Positions 1-9,788 are shown, numbered from the stretch's first letter. The stretch is 49,306 bases of DNA from Methanosarcina spelaei (GCF_002287235.1 NZ_LMVP01000046.1:1-49306); one strand, 5' to 3'. Program-made: numbers and translations. Notes: a model not told the origin generated them from the letters alone.

Positions 1-158
1 AGGAAATGCTAACATTCAGGTGTTTTAAAACATCAATCGGATAAAAATGGATTATCCAACTTTCTCTGTTCTCGTTATTTTCAACTTTCCCTTTTCTCGT
101 TATTTTCAATTATCTCTTTTTTCATTGTTCTCAGCCTTTTCTACTTACAATTTTTCAT

Positions 159-737
159 TCAATCCTTATCTCTGTTATTCTGGATAAGTTCCAGAACCTC
201 ACAGAGTTTTTTTGCAGTTTCGGAAACAGTCTGCATACCAATGGAGTCCTCTTCTACCGGGTTCAAGGTTATTCCACCGAAATGAGAATTATCGCCAACT
301 GCAATCATACCGTGAATATGCATCCAATCGTGGATTGACTGAATGGTTTTTTCCTGACCCCCGTTTCTTGAACCTCCAACTGAAAGAGCTGCTCCAACTT
401 TGTTTTTAAGTGTAAAGTTATTGCGGCGAAGAAGGACACTTCTGTCAAACAGGGCTTTAAGCTGGGCAGGATAATTCCCCATATATACTGGCGATGCAAC
501 AATTATACCGTCTGCAGCTTTCATTTTCTCATAAACTTCCTCCATACTGTCCTCAATAACGCAGGAAGCTTTCTCTATGCAAGCTCCGCATACTTTACAG
601 GGGGCAATTTTTTCTTTTGAGAGGAAAACAGTATCGGTTTCAAAGCCTCTCTCTTTTGCAATTTCGAGAGCAGCTGCAATCATTTTCTCACAGTTCTGAC
701 CTTTTCGAGGGCTACCTGAAATTCCAAGTATCTTCAT
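159..737 (-). CDS. isf: Iron-sulfur flavoprotein (Isf family)
   Basis: FMN- and [4Fe-4S]-containing electron carrier of the NADPH-dependent FMN reductase/flavodoxin-like fold. In Methanosarcina, Isf is known to accept electrons from ferredoxin and has been linked to O2/H2O2 reduction. The N-terminal GISGSPRKGQN matches the flavin phosphate-binding loop. The compact cysteine motif CKVCGACIEKASC places Cys at 47, 50, 53 and 59, the spacing known for Methanosarcina Isf. ASPVYMGNYPAQLKALFDR is the second flavin-contact region. Length (192 aa) is normal. I start at the ATG giving MKILGIS because GGA lies 9 nt before it; an ATG three codons upstream (746) has no such site. It is divergent from pta, with about 250 bp between. 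Confidence 0.9.
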   Translation of the reverse strand: MKILGISGSPRKGQNCEKMIAAALEIAKERGFETDTVFLSKEKIAPCKVCGACIEKASCVIEDSMEEVYEKMKAADGIIVASPVYMGNYPAQLKALFDRSVLLRRNNFTLKNKVGAALSVGGSRNGGQEKTIQSIHDWMHIHGMIAVGDNSHFGGITLNPVEEDSIGMQTVSETAKKLCEVLELIQNNRDKD

Positions 738-929
738 TGAAATCATTCCGGAACTCTTTTATATTAATTTATCATTGATATTCAGTAATATTGTCTTAAG
801 TCTTACGGATCTGATATAAAATTAGTCCAGATCATTAAATATCTCAAGATAAAAACTTGCACTTAAAACGGCGCTGGGTGTTTTAAATATATATTTTTCA
901 TTTTTATATATATCTCTATCCATTTTACG

Positions 930-944
930 TAAATTTATATATTA
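930..944 (+). promoter_or_regulatory. TATA-like promoter of pta
   Basis: The AT-rich motif ATTTATATATTA lies about 50 bp before the pta start, so initiation roughly 25 bp downstream would give a leader of about 30 nt carrying the Shine-Dalgarno AGGAGG (978–983). A second TATA-like run sits at 902–911. Inferred from spacing only. Confidence 0.5.
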
Positions 945-991
945 AGACCCAGCTAACTTAAACTACTCCAATTATATAGGAGGTTGGTTGA

Positions 992-1996
<1,005 letters not shown>

Positions 1997-2000
1997 TCTC

Positions 2001-2026
2001 AAACGTTTCTATATTTATGAACGTTT
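2001..2026 (+). other. Hairpin in pta–ack spacer
   Basis: AAACGTT and AACGTTT form a 7-bp stem around a 12-nt loop just after the pta stop. There is no tight U-run after it, so it may be a processing or attenuation element in the pta–ack transcript rather than a full terminator. Confidence 0.4.
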
Positions 2027-2117
2027 TAGGAAGCTTTTTATTGACTTTCATATATAAAATATTTTATTGTATATATAAAACGTAAATTAAAAGCAATCTA
2101 TGAATTGGGGTTTAGAC

Positions 2118-3344
2118 ATGAAGGTATTGGTAATAAACGCAGGAAGCTCATCCCTGAAATATCAATTAATTGATATGACCAATGAGTCCCCTCTTGCAGT
2201 CGGTCTCTGCGAAAGGGTTGGAATCGATAACTCGATCATTACTCAGAAGAGGTTTGATGGCAAGAAGCTGGAAAAGCAGATTGACTTGCCAACCCACAAA
2301 GTAGCTCTTGAAGAAGTTGTCAAGGCTCTTACGGACCCGGAATTTGGTGTCATCGAAGATATGGGTGAAATCAACGCGGTCGGGCACAGGGTTGTACACG
2401 GTGGAGAGAAGTTCACAACATCTGCTTTGTTTGATGAGGGTGTAGAAACGGCTATCAAAGATTGTTTTGAACTGGCACCCCTTCACAATCCTCCAAACAT
2501 GATGGGAATCTCAGCCTGTGCAGAAATTATGCCTGGAACGCCTATGGTTATTGTTTTCGACACTGCATTCCATCAAACCATGCCTGCATATGCATACATG
2601 TATGCTTTGCCATATGATCTGTATGAAAAGCACGCAATACGAAAATACGGTTTCCACGGGACTTCTCACAAGTACGTTGCCGGAAGAGCTGCCCTTATGC
2701 TCGGAAAGCCTATAGAAGATACCAAAGTTATCACCTGTCACCTTGGAAATGGTTCAAGTATTGCAGCAGTGGAAGGCGGAAAATCTGTTGATACAAGCAT
2801 GGGCTTTACTCCTCTTGAAGGGGTTGCAATGGGTACCAGATGCGGTTCCATTGACCCGGCAGTCGTTCCCTTCGTTATGGATAAAGAAGGCCTCTCAAGC
2901 AGAGAAGTTGACACTCTCATGAACAAGAAGTCCGGTGTACTTGGAGTTTCCGGGATCAGCAATGACTTCAGGGACCTTGATGAGGCAGCATCTCACGGTA
3001 ACGAGAGGGCCGAGCTTGCCCTTGAAGTTTTTGCATATAAGGTTAAGAAGGTTATTGGTGAGTATTTGGCTGCTCTCAATGGTGCAGATGCGGTGGTCTT
3101 TACTGCTGGTATCGGAGAAAACAGCGCAAGCATTAGAAAGAGAATCCTTGCCGGCCTTGATGGTCTTGGTATAAAAATCGATGAGGAAAAGAACAAGATC
3201 AGAGGCCAGGAAATCGATATCAGTACCCCTGATTCAAAGGTAAGGGTCTTTGTCATCCCAACCAATGAAGAACTTGCCATTGCAAGGGAAACAAAGGAAA
3301 TTGTTGAGACCGAAACTAAACTGCGTAGTTCGGTACCTGTTTGA
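2118..3344 (+). CDS. ackA: Acetate kinase
   Basis: Phosphorylates acetate with ATP to acetyl phosphate, feeding Pta; the first committed step of growth on acetate in Methanosarcina. At 408 aa it has the exact family length. Motifs: [15 protein letters not shown] at the N-terminus (Asn7 region), [10 protein letters not shown] (Arg91 region), [10 protein letters not shown] (Asp148 region), [13 protein letters not shown] (His180 region), GTRCGSIDP (Arg241 region), [13 protein letters not shown], and [11 protein letters not shown] with the catalytic Glu near residue 384. I choose the ATG at 2118 (MKVLVIN), preceded by GGGG at 2107–2110, over the ATG at 2100, which would add six residues not found in the family. 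A good terminator follows directly. Confidence 0.97.
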   Translation: MKVLVINAGSSSLKYQLIDMTNESPLAVGLCERVGIDNSIITQKRFDGKKLEKQIDLPTHKVALEEVVKALTDPEFGVIEDMGEINAVGHRVVHGGEKFTTSALFDEGVETAIKDCFELAPLHNPPNMMGISACAEIMPGTPMVIVFDTAFHQTMPAYAYMYALPYDLYEKHAIRKYGFHGTSHKYVAGRAALMLGKPIEDTKVITCHLGNGSSIAAVEGGKSVDTSMGFTPLEGVAMGTRCGSIDPAVVPFVMDKEGLSSREVDTLMNKKSGVLGVSGISNDFRDLDEAASHGNERAELALEVFAYKVKKVIGEYLAALNGADAVVFTAGIGENSASIRKRILAGLDGLGIKIDEEKNKIRGQEIDISTPDSKVRVFVIPTNEELAIARETKEIVETETKLRSSVPV

Positions 3345-3346
3345 TA

Positions 3347-3380
3347 GTAAAGGGGAACTCTCCTTTACTTTTTCTATTTT
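3347..3380 (+). terminator. Terminator after ackA
   Basis: GTAAAGG (3347–3353) and CCTTTAC (3362–3368) form a perfect 7-bp stem with an 8-nt loop, followed at once by TTTTT and a second T-rich run. It lies 2 nt after the ack stop codon. Confidence 0.75.
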
Positions 3381-3462
3381 TAACTTTTAGTCTCATTAAA
3401 AGCTTAAGCTGTACTTTTTTGTTGAACTTGCTTTGATGTAGGGTTTGCTGTTACGAACTCAA

Positions 3463-3595
3463 TTTCTGCTGTTTTTGTTCTTCCGTTTCTACTGCTTTTG
3501 TCCTTCTGTTTCCACTGTTTTTGTTCTTCTGCTTCCACTGATTTTGTTCTTCTGCTTCCACTGATTTTGTTCTTCTTTCACTGTTTTTTCTTCTA
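3463..3595 (+). repeat. 23-bp tandem array, about five units
   Basis: Units begin at 3463, 3486, 3509, 3532 and 3555 and read like TTTCCACTG followed by TTTTTGTTCTTCTG, with single-base differences and a shorter sixth unit. The array fills most of the 350-bp gap between ack and the ATP-grasp gene; nothing else is visible there besides the terminator and an AT-rich promoter-like stretch at about 3652–3668. Confidence 0.85.
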
Positions 3596-3698
3596 CCACT
3601 TTTTCTGATTTTTGAAAAATAATTTTTTACCTTCGAGAGTTGTAGTTTTTATTGTCATAATATTAATACCCAAAGAATAACTGTCCTTGAGCTGTCAT

Positions 3699-4454
3699 AT
3701 GATTATGAAACAGGTGGATCTTTTCCCTCAAACACCCAAACCAGATCGGATATTGGTAGCCAGGATTTTTGAGACTGCCAGAGAAAAGAACCGGTACATA
3801 CTGGGCCTTGAAGCTTTTGACATTCTGAAAGCTTACGGCATTCCTGTAGTAAATACTATATTTGCAAAAACTGTAGAAGAAACTGTAATTGCCGCAGAAG
3901 AGATAGGTTATCCGCTTGTAATGAAGGTTGTTTCTCCGCAGATTTCTCATAAATCCGATATTGGAGGAATCAAACTTTCCCTTAGAAATGCTGCTGAAGT
4001 AAAAGCTGCCTATCAGGACATAATGGATAACATCTCAAAGAAATTACTGGACGCATCCCTTAAAGGTATACAGCTTCAGCCAATGCTCTCAGGCGGCAAA
4101 GAAGTAACTCTAGGAATGGTTCACGACCCCACTTTTGGGCCAATGATGATGTTCGGTCTTGGTGGAATATATATAGAAATTCTTAAAGATATCCGGTTTG
4201 CGATAGCCCCTTTTGACGAAAGAGAAGCCAGAGATATGATCACAGGGATTAAAACCTATCCACTCCTTGCCGGAATCAGAGGGGAAAAGCCTTCTGACAT
4301 TGATGCGCTTGTAGACATAATTCTCAGAGTTTCAAGCCTGGTTTGCGATTTTCCGGAGATTGAAGAGTTTGAGATAAACCCTATGATGGTTTTTGAAAAA
4401 GGAAAAGGCGCACTTTCTGTGGACTTGAGGTTAATACTCAAGAATGACCTGTGA
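3699..4454 (+). CDS. ATP-grasp (beta) subunit of ADP-forming acyl-CoA synthetase
   Basis: Stand-alone ATP-grasp_5 domain, the beta-type half of ADP-forming acetyl/acyl-CoA synthetase, which in the complete enzyme moves phosphate between acyl phosphate and ADP. The segment [18 protein letters not shown] contains the His of the HKSD-GG motif, the conserved phosphohistidine-relay residue of the beta subunit. [21 protein letters not shown] and FEINPMMVF are ATP-grasp core motifs. At about 251 aa it is the length of a free beta subunit, and no CoA-binding alpha half lies next to it. The start is uncertain: ATG 3699 or 3705, or TTG 3687; none has a clear Shine-Dalgarno, and a TATA-like stretch about 40 bp upstream makes a nearly leaderless mRNA possible. 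Its place after pta–ack suggests a link to acyl-CoA metabolism, which is inference. Confidence 0.85.
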   Translation: MIMKQVDLFPQTPKPDRILVARIFETAREKNRYILGLEAFDILKAYGIPVVNTIFAKTVEETVIAAEEIGYPLVMKVVSPQISHKSDIGGIKLSLRNAAEVKAAYQDIMDNISKKLLDASLKGIQLQPMLSGGKEVTLGMVHDPTFGPMMMFGLGGIYIEILKDIRFAIAPFDEREARDMITGIKTYPLLAGIRGEKPSDIDALVDIILRVSSLVCDFPEIEEFEINPMMVFEKGKGALSVDLRLILKNDL

Positions 4455-4749
4455 CTTTTCTAGGTCAACCGTTGACCCGAAACTGTTGACCCGAAACCGT
4501 TGCGCCGGTTTATCACGCCTATAGGGTTAGGGGATAAGTTTTTCAAACCCAAACGTTACTGGAGTTTTCGCTCAAGCCTTTTTTTAAAAGGGTTGCAGGT
4601 AGATTTTCTGTTTTTCCCAAATCCTTCTCAAAAATCTTTTCGCTATCGAATGGCTGTGGTTGCAGAATTCTGAGACGTTTCGGGCCTGGTCATAGTAAAA
4701 TTATAACATTTGTTTCGTACATACTGGGAGTAGTAAATGAGGTGGTAAG
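4455..4749 (+). other. Intergenic region with short direct repeat and promoter-like site
   Basis: No gene seen. GTTGACCCGAAAC occurs twice at a 14-bp period (4471–4498). A TATA-like AAAATTATAACA at about 4697–4708 would suit the operon that follows. Confidence 0.4.
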
Positions 4750-4773
4750 ACGGCCCAGGAACGGAAAAGACTC

Positions 4774-5382
4774 ATGCTGGCTGTGGGTATCCTGCTTATT
4801 TCGAGCACTATAGCTATTAATCTCCTCCTTGAGGATTCACCAGTGGTAATCCAGCTTGAAGGGGATACGTTCAAGGTTGTGGATATCCCGTATGTGTATA
4901 CCGTAAAAGAAGCGTATATTCTTCTTTTTTCCGGATTTTTTGGAGGTCTGGCGCTAGCTCAGGTTCTACTGTACCTGGGGGTTCAGGGTTCTGAGCTTTC
5001 AGTAACCGGACAGGCAGCACAGATAGCGGCTCTCAACGTTATCGCAGAGAAATCTCCTGAGAAAGTTTTTGAGTTAGAGCTTGAAAATTCTGCTGTTGAG
5101 GAAACTTTGCCCAGGGCTAACATCGACCCTACAGATGTCCTTCTTCGAGCTCTTGAAGGGGATGAGAGGAAAGCCATTGAACTGATTGCAGCAAAAGGAG
5201 GAAGAATTCTCCAGAATGAACTCGTAAATTCTCTTGACTTTTCCAAAGCCAAAGTTTCTCGAGTTCTCATGAACCTGGAAAAGAGAGGCATAATAACAAA
5301 GAAAAAATATGGGCTTACAAACTGCATTTCGATAGCTGATGAGCTTAAAGATAACGTGGGGCTGAGGGGTGAAATGAAATGA
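4774..5382 (+). CDS. Membrane-anchored winged-helix regulator
   Basis: Two hydrophobic segments (residues about 2–19 and 46–69) enclose an exposed loop of about 27 residues. They are followed by a cytoplasmic linker and a C-terminal winged helix (about 130–195): KAIELIAAKGGRILQNELV, then the recognition-helix region DFSKAKVSRVLMNLEKRGII and wing KKKYGLTN, as in MarR/DUF7343-like regulators of archaea. It probably senses an envelope signal and controls transcription; target unknown. The first standard start is ATG 4774 with no ribosome site close by. A strong GAGGTG (4739–4744) sits 5 nt before an in-frame ACG (4750), which would give xAQERKRLMLAVG, a typical basic N-terminus for a membrane protein, so the real or ancestral start may be there. 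The stop overlaps the next start by 4 nt. Confidence 0.75.
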   Translation: MLAVGILLISSTIAINLLLEDSPVVIQLEGDTFKVVDIPYVYTVKEAYILLFSGFFGGLALAQVLLYLGVQGSELSVTGQAAQIAALNVIAEKSPEKVFELELENSAVEETLPRANIDPTDVLLRALEGDERKAIELIAAKGGRILQNELVNSLDFSKAKVSRVLMNLEKRGIITKKKYGLTNCISIADELKDNVGLRGEMK

Positions 5383-6227
5383 AGAAAAGTGCTCTTATTT
5401 CGGTTTCAGTTGTTTTATTGGCTCTGGTTCTGGGAGGGTCATGGTACTATGGAGATGGGGCCGATGTAAAAATTACTGATATGTATGCTTCTCCTTTTGG
5501 GGCAGGTGACCTTGGAAAACTGAACATAACGCTTCAAAATAACGGTTTAAAGCCAGTGGATGTGTGGCTTGAGATTGAGAACGCTTTTGTGGATGAAAAT
5601 GGGGTGAGTTACTCAACACCAAGGCTGATAATCTCCAATAATTCAACAAATCCATGGGATGAAGGATCAGCTTCTCTTCAGAAGCCGATAAAGCTTGTTC
5701 CAGGAAATAATTCGGTCAAAGTATGGCTTGGGTATAAGCTTCCAGGGGAGTACCCTGTGAAGGTTAGGGTCGTTCAGAATAGCAGGCTTCTGGATGAAGA
5801 AACGTATCCTGTAAATATCCCGTTTCCAGAAATTCACCTTAAGCTGGAATACGAAATGGAAAGCAAAAACAATTCTGATGTTTACAGGATCTATGGCTAT
5901 ATTATTAACAAAGGGCTTAGCAATGCGAGGAACGTGTCAACAAACCTTACAGTAACAAACGAGAGAACCGGAGAACTGGTGCTTACATCTTCCGAATTTT
6001 ATGATGCAGGAGAAAAAGATAAAAGTCCTCTGTGGACCTGGCCCGACTATCCCTATGCAATTGTGGAAATTGCACATAGCAAACCTTCGGGAAAATCTTA
6101 CATGCCTGTCAAGAACGTGGTGATAGGGAGCAGCGAGGACCGCTTCAAGGTTAATGTAACGGCCAAATGGCAGAATCAGGTGGCTTTTGCCGAACTATTA
6201 ATCCCTCCAAAGGAGGAGACCAGGTGA
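5379..6227 (+). CDS. Exported or membrane-anchored protein, unknown family
   Basis: I do not recognise a named family. The N-terminus MKKSALISVSVVLLALVLGG is a signal peptide or signal anchor. The rest (282 aa total) looks like two beta-sandwich, CARDB-like modules: LGKLNITLQNNGLKPVDVWLEI at about 47–68 and IYGYIINKGLSNARNVSTNLTV at about 171–192. It holds several N-glycosylation sequons (NIT, NNS, NNSD, NVS, NLT). It is the middle gene of a three-gene operon: its ATG overlaps the preceding stop (ATGA) and its own TGA overlaps the next ATG. The start is supported by GAGGGGTG upstream. It likely acts outside the membrane with the lipoprotein that follows; inference from context. Confidence 0.75.
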   Translation: MKKSALISVSVVLLALVLGGSWYYGDGADVKITDMYASPFGAGDLGKLNITLQNNGLKPVDVWLEIENAFVDENGVSYSTPRLIISNNSTNPWDEGSASLQKPIKLVPGNNSVKVWLGYKLPGEYPVKVRVVQNSRLLDEETYPVNIPFPEIHLKLEYEMESKNNSDVYRIYGYIINKGLSNARNVSTNLTVTNERTGELVLTSSEFYDAGEKDKSPLWTWPDYPYAIVEIAHSKPSGKSYMPVKNVVIGSSEDRFKVNVTAKWQNQVAFAELLIPPKEETR

Positions 6228-7708
6228 TGCATATGAAAAAGCGAAGTCAATTTTGCAGCAGCAGATATGCAAAACTCTTGCTTCTCTTAGTTTTGCTTTC
6301 CAGTATATGTGCTGGGTGTCTTGGCCAGGATCCTCTTAAAACCAGAGCAGAGAAATTAGTTGGAAGTCTAGGGGATAAAGATAAGGAGGTTGCTTCAGCT
6401 TCGACTAATGCACTTATTGATATTGGGGAACCTGCAGTTTCATCACTTATTGAAGCTTTAAAAGATGAAAATCCGCAGGTACGCAGTTATGCTGCTCTTG
6501 CCCTTGGAGAAATAAGAGATAAAAAAGCTGTGGAACCTCTGATGGAAATCCTCGATGATCCCTCTCCTGAGGTTCGTAGGAATGCAGCTTATTCACTTGG
6601 AGAAATTGGAGACATAAAGGCTGTTGAACCCCTTATTGAACTATTAAAGGACGAAGACGTGGAAGTAGTTCGCTTTACAGTAATTGCGCTTGGGTTATTG
6701 AAGGACCCCAGGGCAACTGAGCCGATTTGTGAAGTTATGGATCGTGATGATGCTAGAACACAGCATGAAGGTAATCCCGATATACGCCATCAAGCTATAT
6801 ATGCCCTTGAAGAAATCGGAGATCCGGCTTGTACAGATACTCTTCTGGATCTGTTGGGTGATAAAGAACTCGGATGTTCGGCTGCCAATACGCTTGGCAG
6901 CTTTAAAAGTGAAGATGTATTTGAAAAAGTAGCTAAAAAGCTGCGGAACAGTAACCCCACAGTTCGGACTAATGCCATAACTGTGTTTGAATCTAACCGT
7001 GACCCTGCTGCTGTTCCTCTCTTGATTAAAATGCTGAATGATGAGGTTCCAGAGGTTCGAAAAGAAGCCATTCGTAGTCTGAGTTCTTTTGAAGAGCCTG
7101 AACAGGTTGCCATGAGCGAACAGCTCATGATTAATGCTCTTGGGGATAGTAAATCCGAGGTACAGGAAGAAGCTGCTCGCTCTCTTGGAAGGTTAGGAAG
7201 CAGGGAGGCAATACCTTCTCTTGAAGGGCTCCTCCAGTCAAAGAACAAAAATCTCCAGAGTGCTGCTATTACGGCTTTGGGAGATATTGGAGACCCTGAG
7301 GCTGTAGACGTTCTTATTGCCACTCTTGCAGACAAAGATTGGTTAGTACGAGAAAATATTGTGAATTCTCTGGTTGAGATAGGAGACTCTCGAGCGATTG
7401 AACCTTTGATTTCCTTACTTGAAGATGAAAGCTATAGAGTGAGGAAAAGTGCTGCAGAAGGCCTTGGGAAATTTGGAGATCGGAAAGCTGTTGAACCTCT
7501 CCTCAAGGCTCTTGAGACCGAAAGAGAACAAGAAGTCAGAGTTTCTGAGGTTAGAGCTCTTGGGATACTGGGAGGACAACAAGCAATGGAAGGCTTGAAC
7601 CGGATAAGCACGGACCCAGATGAGTACGGGTTTGTAAGGACTGCTGCAGAGGAGTCACTGGAAAAACTCAAGAGAGGAGAGACAGGAAATACCTCTTCTC
7701 CTTCTTAA
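6227..7708 (+). CDS. HEAT-repeat lipoprotein
   Basis: 493-residue solenoid built from about a dozen HEAT/PBS-lyase-type repeats of roughly 30 residues, for example EPAVSSLIEALKDENPQVR, then AALALGEIRDKKAVEPLMEI and AVEPLIELLKDEDVEVVRF. Such repeats form protein-binding scaffolds. The N-terminus has basic residues, a Leu-rich core (LLLLLVLLSS) and ICAGC, a plausible lipobox (Cys at +1, though -3 is Cys rather than Leu), so it is probably anchored outside the cell. Start: ATG 6227 lies 8 nt after GGAGGAG (6212–6218) and overlaps the previous stop (TGATG); ATG 6233 is too far. It ends the regulator–exported protein–lipoprotein operon and is followed by a terminator. Confidence 0.85.
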   Translation: MHMKKRSQFCSSRYAKLLLLLVLLSSICAGCLGQDPLKTRAEKLVGSLGDKDKEVASASTNALIDIGEPAVSSLIEALKDENPQVRSYAALALGEIRDKKAVEPLMEILDDPSPEVRRNAAYSLGEIGDIKAVEPLIELLKDEDVEVVRFTVIALGLLKDPRATEPICEVMDRDDARTQHEGNPDIRHQAIYALEEIGDPACTDTLLDLLGDKELGCSAANTLGSFKSEDVFEKVAKKLRNSNPTVRTNAITVFESNRDPAAVPLLIKMLNDEVPEVRKEAIRSLSSFEEPEQVAMSEQLMINALGDSKSEVQEEAARSLGRLGSREAIPSLEGLLQSKNKNLQSAAITALGDIGDPEAVDVLIATLADKDWLVRENIVNSLVEIGDSRAIEPLISLLEDESYRVRKSAAEGLGKFGDRKAVEPLLKALETEREQEVRVSEVRALGILGGQQAMEGLNRISTDPDEYGFVRTAAEESLEKLKRGETGNTSSPS

Positions 7709-7709
7709 A

Positions 7710-7745
7710 CAGTCCATCTGGACTGCAAGACTGAAGTTTTTATTA
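7710..7745 (+). terminator. Terminator of the HEAT-lipoprotein operon
   Basis: CAGTCC (7710–7715), loop ATCT, GGACTG (7720–7725), then TTTTTATT from 7737. It starts 2 nt after the stop codon. Confidence 0.65.
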
Positions 7746-7862
7746 ATCTAGCAACAATTGCGAAAATTTAGGAGTCCGGAAAGAGCTCTTACATTTTCCA
7801 GGTTTTTGATCGACAGTGATCAACTATTAGCCGAGGCTATGCTAGATTTTTCAATATTTGAA

Positions 7863-7970
7863 ATGTGAAGTGAAAAGTAAAGTGAAAAGTAAAGTGAAAA
7901 GTAAAGTGAAAAGTGAAGTGAAAAGTGAAGTGAAAAGTGAAGTGAAAGTGAAGTGAAATGTGAAGTGTTT
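7863..7970 (+). repeat. 12-bp tandem array before the S-layer-like gene
   Basis: About eight or nine units of AAGTGAAAAGT plus A or G in the last position (12 bp), purine-only on this strand. The unit changes from A- to G-ended along the array. The array ends about 40 bp before the start codon at 8008, in what should be promoter or leader DNA. The reverse-strand reading frames through it are artefacts of the repeat. Confidence 0.9.
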
Positions 7971-8007
7971 AGAAAGTATCTGCAAAAATAAGGAGGAAAA
8001 ATAACAA

Positions 8008-9417
8008 ATGAAGAACCATACAGCAATTTTACTGGCTGCTCTTGTTGTCTTAACTGTGTTTGCAGCAGGCACTGCAAGCGCAACAGACACCGCTAGCAGT
8101 AATAACAGTACTTACAATGTTGTTTATGCGGATTATAAGTGCGAGAGCTGGTCTGACGAACAATACCCTGTAATCGATCTGTTTGGAGACAAATATGTTC
8201 CGCTGTTCAATGATAGCGAAAATATACGGGACTTACATGTTAACAAGCTTGCCAGACTCGTTCTTGACAGCAATGAAACTTATACCTTCAAAAACAATGA
8301 AAAATTAAATCTCGGAAATGGTTATGCTCTTGAAGCCAAGAAAATCGATATTGACAATGAAACTGTCTGGCTAGAATTCACTAAAGATGGAAAATTTGTA
8401 GCGAGTCAAAATATCTCAGTTAATACCGGGGAAAATAACAAGACATGGAATGTCACTCTTGACAATGTTGAGGGTGAAAACAATATTGTTGTCATGAAAG
8501 TGTATGTCAACCAATTGTTTGCAGGTGTAGAAAACAATATTGTTCGGATCGACGGAGTTTGGCTTATTGACTATGCAAATGCCAGAACACTCAATATTGG
8601 GGACAAATTGGGAGATTTTACACTTAAGGAAATCACGAGCGGAGTAGATAAATCTAATCTGAGAGGTCTTGTTTTCAAAAATGACATGAATAATTCTTCT
8701 GTAACCTGTAATATTGTCGGTACAAATTATAAATGCTCTAGCTGGTCTAATGAACAGTACCCATTAATTAGGTTATTTGAAGAGAACTATGTTCCATTGT
8801 TTGCAAATAATAGCTCAATCTGGCAGTCCAATATTGACAAGCTTGCTAAGCTCGTTCTTGATAGTAACGAAACTTATACCCTCGAACCCAAAGAAAACCT
8901 GGATCTTGGCCATGGATACGCTCTTGAAGCTAAAAAGATTGATATTGTCAATGAAACTGTTTTGCTCGAACTCACCAGGAACGGGCAACATGTTGCGGAA
9001 AAAAATATCTCAATAAGTTCCGAAGACAACAAGACATGGAATATTGCCCTTGACAATGTTCAGGGTGAGAACGATACTGTTGTTATGAAAGTTCACGTCA
9101 AACAGTTATTCGTGGGTACAGAAAAAAGTATTGTTTGGATCGATGGAATCTGGCTTATTGACTATGCAAATGCCAGAACACTCAATATTGGGGACAAACT
9201 AGAGGGATTCACGCTTGAGAAAATCATTGGTGGAGTGGATGAAGCTGATCCGGGTAGTCTGACTTTCGAAAGTGTTCCGGCTTCTAATTGTTCCGCACCC
9301 TCTGATTCCGAAAAGGTATCAGCAAAGTTCACTAATAAAAGTATGGAATCATCCATCTTATGGTGCAAGGAATTTTGGGGATATATCTCAATGAAAAGCA
9401 AACAAACTTTTTGCTGA
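8008..9417 (+). CDS. S-layer-like (DUF1608) exported protein lacking a C-terminal anchor
   Basis: 469 residues with a clear signal peptide (cleavage likely after GTASA, about residue 25) and two tandem S-layer units, about 38–225 and 240–430. Each runs from a W/S-x-E-QYP segment and PLF to WLIDYANARTLNIGDKL, the same core as the canonical S-layer protein at 37.8 kb. Each unit lacks the leading RG..TWTPDNFAGFFYD part and the trailing ADS-LRF part, so they are shortened DUF1608 domains. Each repeat carries one Cys (KCESW, KCSSW). NET, NNT and NIS sequons are common. The protein ends in a polar tail with no hydrophobic anchor. It is probably secreted or bound to the lattice. The start is set by AGGAGG at 7991–7996. 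Confidence 0.85.
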   Translation: MKNHTAILLAALVVLTVFAAGTASATDTASSNNSTYNVVYADYKCESWSDEQYPVIDLFGDKYVPLFNDSENIRDLHVNKLARLVLDSNETYTFKNNEKLNLGNGYALEAKKIDIDNETVWLEFTKDGKFVASQNISVNTGENNKTWNVTLDNVEGENNIVVMKVYVNQLFAGVENNIVRIDGVWLIDYANARTLNIGDKLGDFTLKEITSGVDKSNLRGLVFKNDMNNSSVTCNIVGTNYKCSSWSNEQYPLIRLFEENYVPLFANNSSIWQSNIDKLAKLVLDSNETYTLEPKENLDLGHGYALEAKKIDIVNETVLLELTRNGQHVAEKNISISSEDNKTWNIALDNVQGENDTVVMKVHVKQLFVGTEKSIVWIDGIWLIDYANARTLNIGDKLEGFTLEKIIGGVDEADPGSLTFESVPASNCSAPSDSEKVSAKFTNKSMESSILWCKEFWGYISMKSKQTFC

Positions 9418-9788
9418 AAATAATAAAAAGATCACGTCAAAGGGAACGGGGTATCTCAAGCTCAGACAACATAATAAGAATGAATGTCCTGTCTCACAAA
9501 GTTTTGCACTATTTGTTGACTCGATGTTAACGTGATATTGACTATTTGTTGACCTGAGCATCTTACTTTGTGAAATTGAAATCGAAAAAAAGCAATAAAG
9601 CTGAGTCTGCTTAGAGGAATCTTTCGACATGGATCGAGTATGAATGGAAGTGATTGAAACATTTGAAGGTTTGATCTTTAATTTTCAAAAGAAATTGAAC
9701 GAAATGAAAAGAAATGGATAATCAGATAATATCAGGCAATTTTCGTCATAAAGTAATTTACAAATAAATAAGCTTGGATGGGGTTCTA
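9418..9788 (+). other. Intergenic region with short repeats
   Basis: No gene seen. ACTATTTGTTGAC occurs twice (9508–9520, 9541–9553), and CACAAAGT/ACTTTGTG form an 8-bp inverted repeat about 70 nt apart. No clear terminator for the upstream gene. Confidence 0.4.

Noticed and set aside
2001-2026. Full terminator between pta and ack
   Set aside because: Stem is only 7 bp, AT-rich and lacks a tight U run; co-transcription of pta and ack is the known arrangement.
7820-8090. Minus frames rich in FTSLFTSL or HFSLHFSL
   Set aside because: Translation of the 12-bp array in two frames; not genes.
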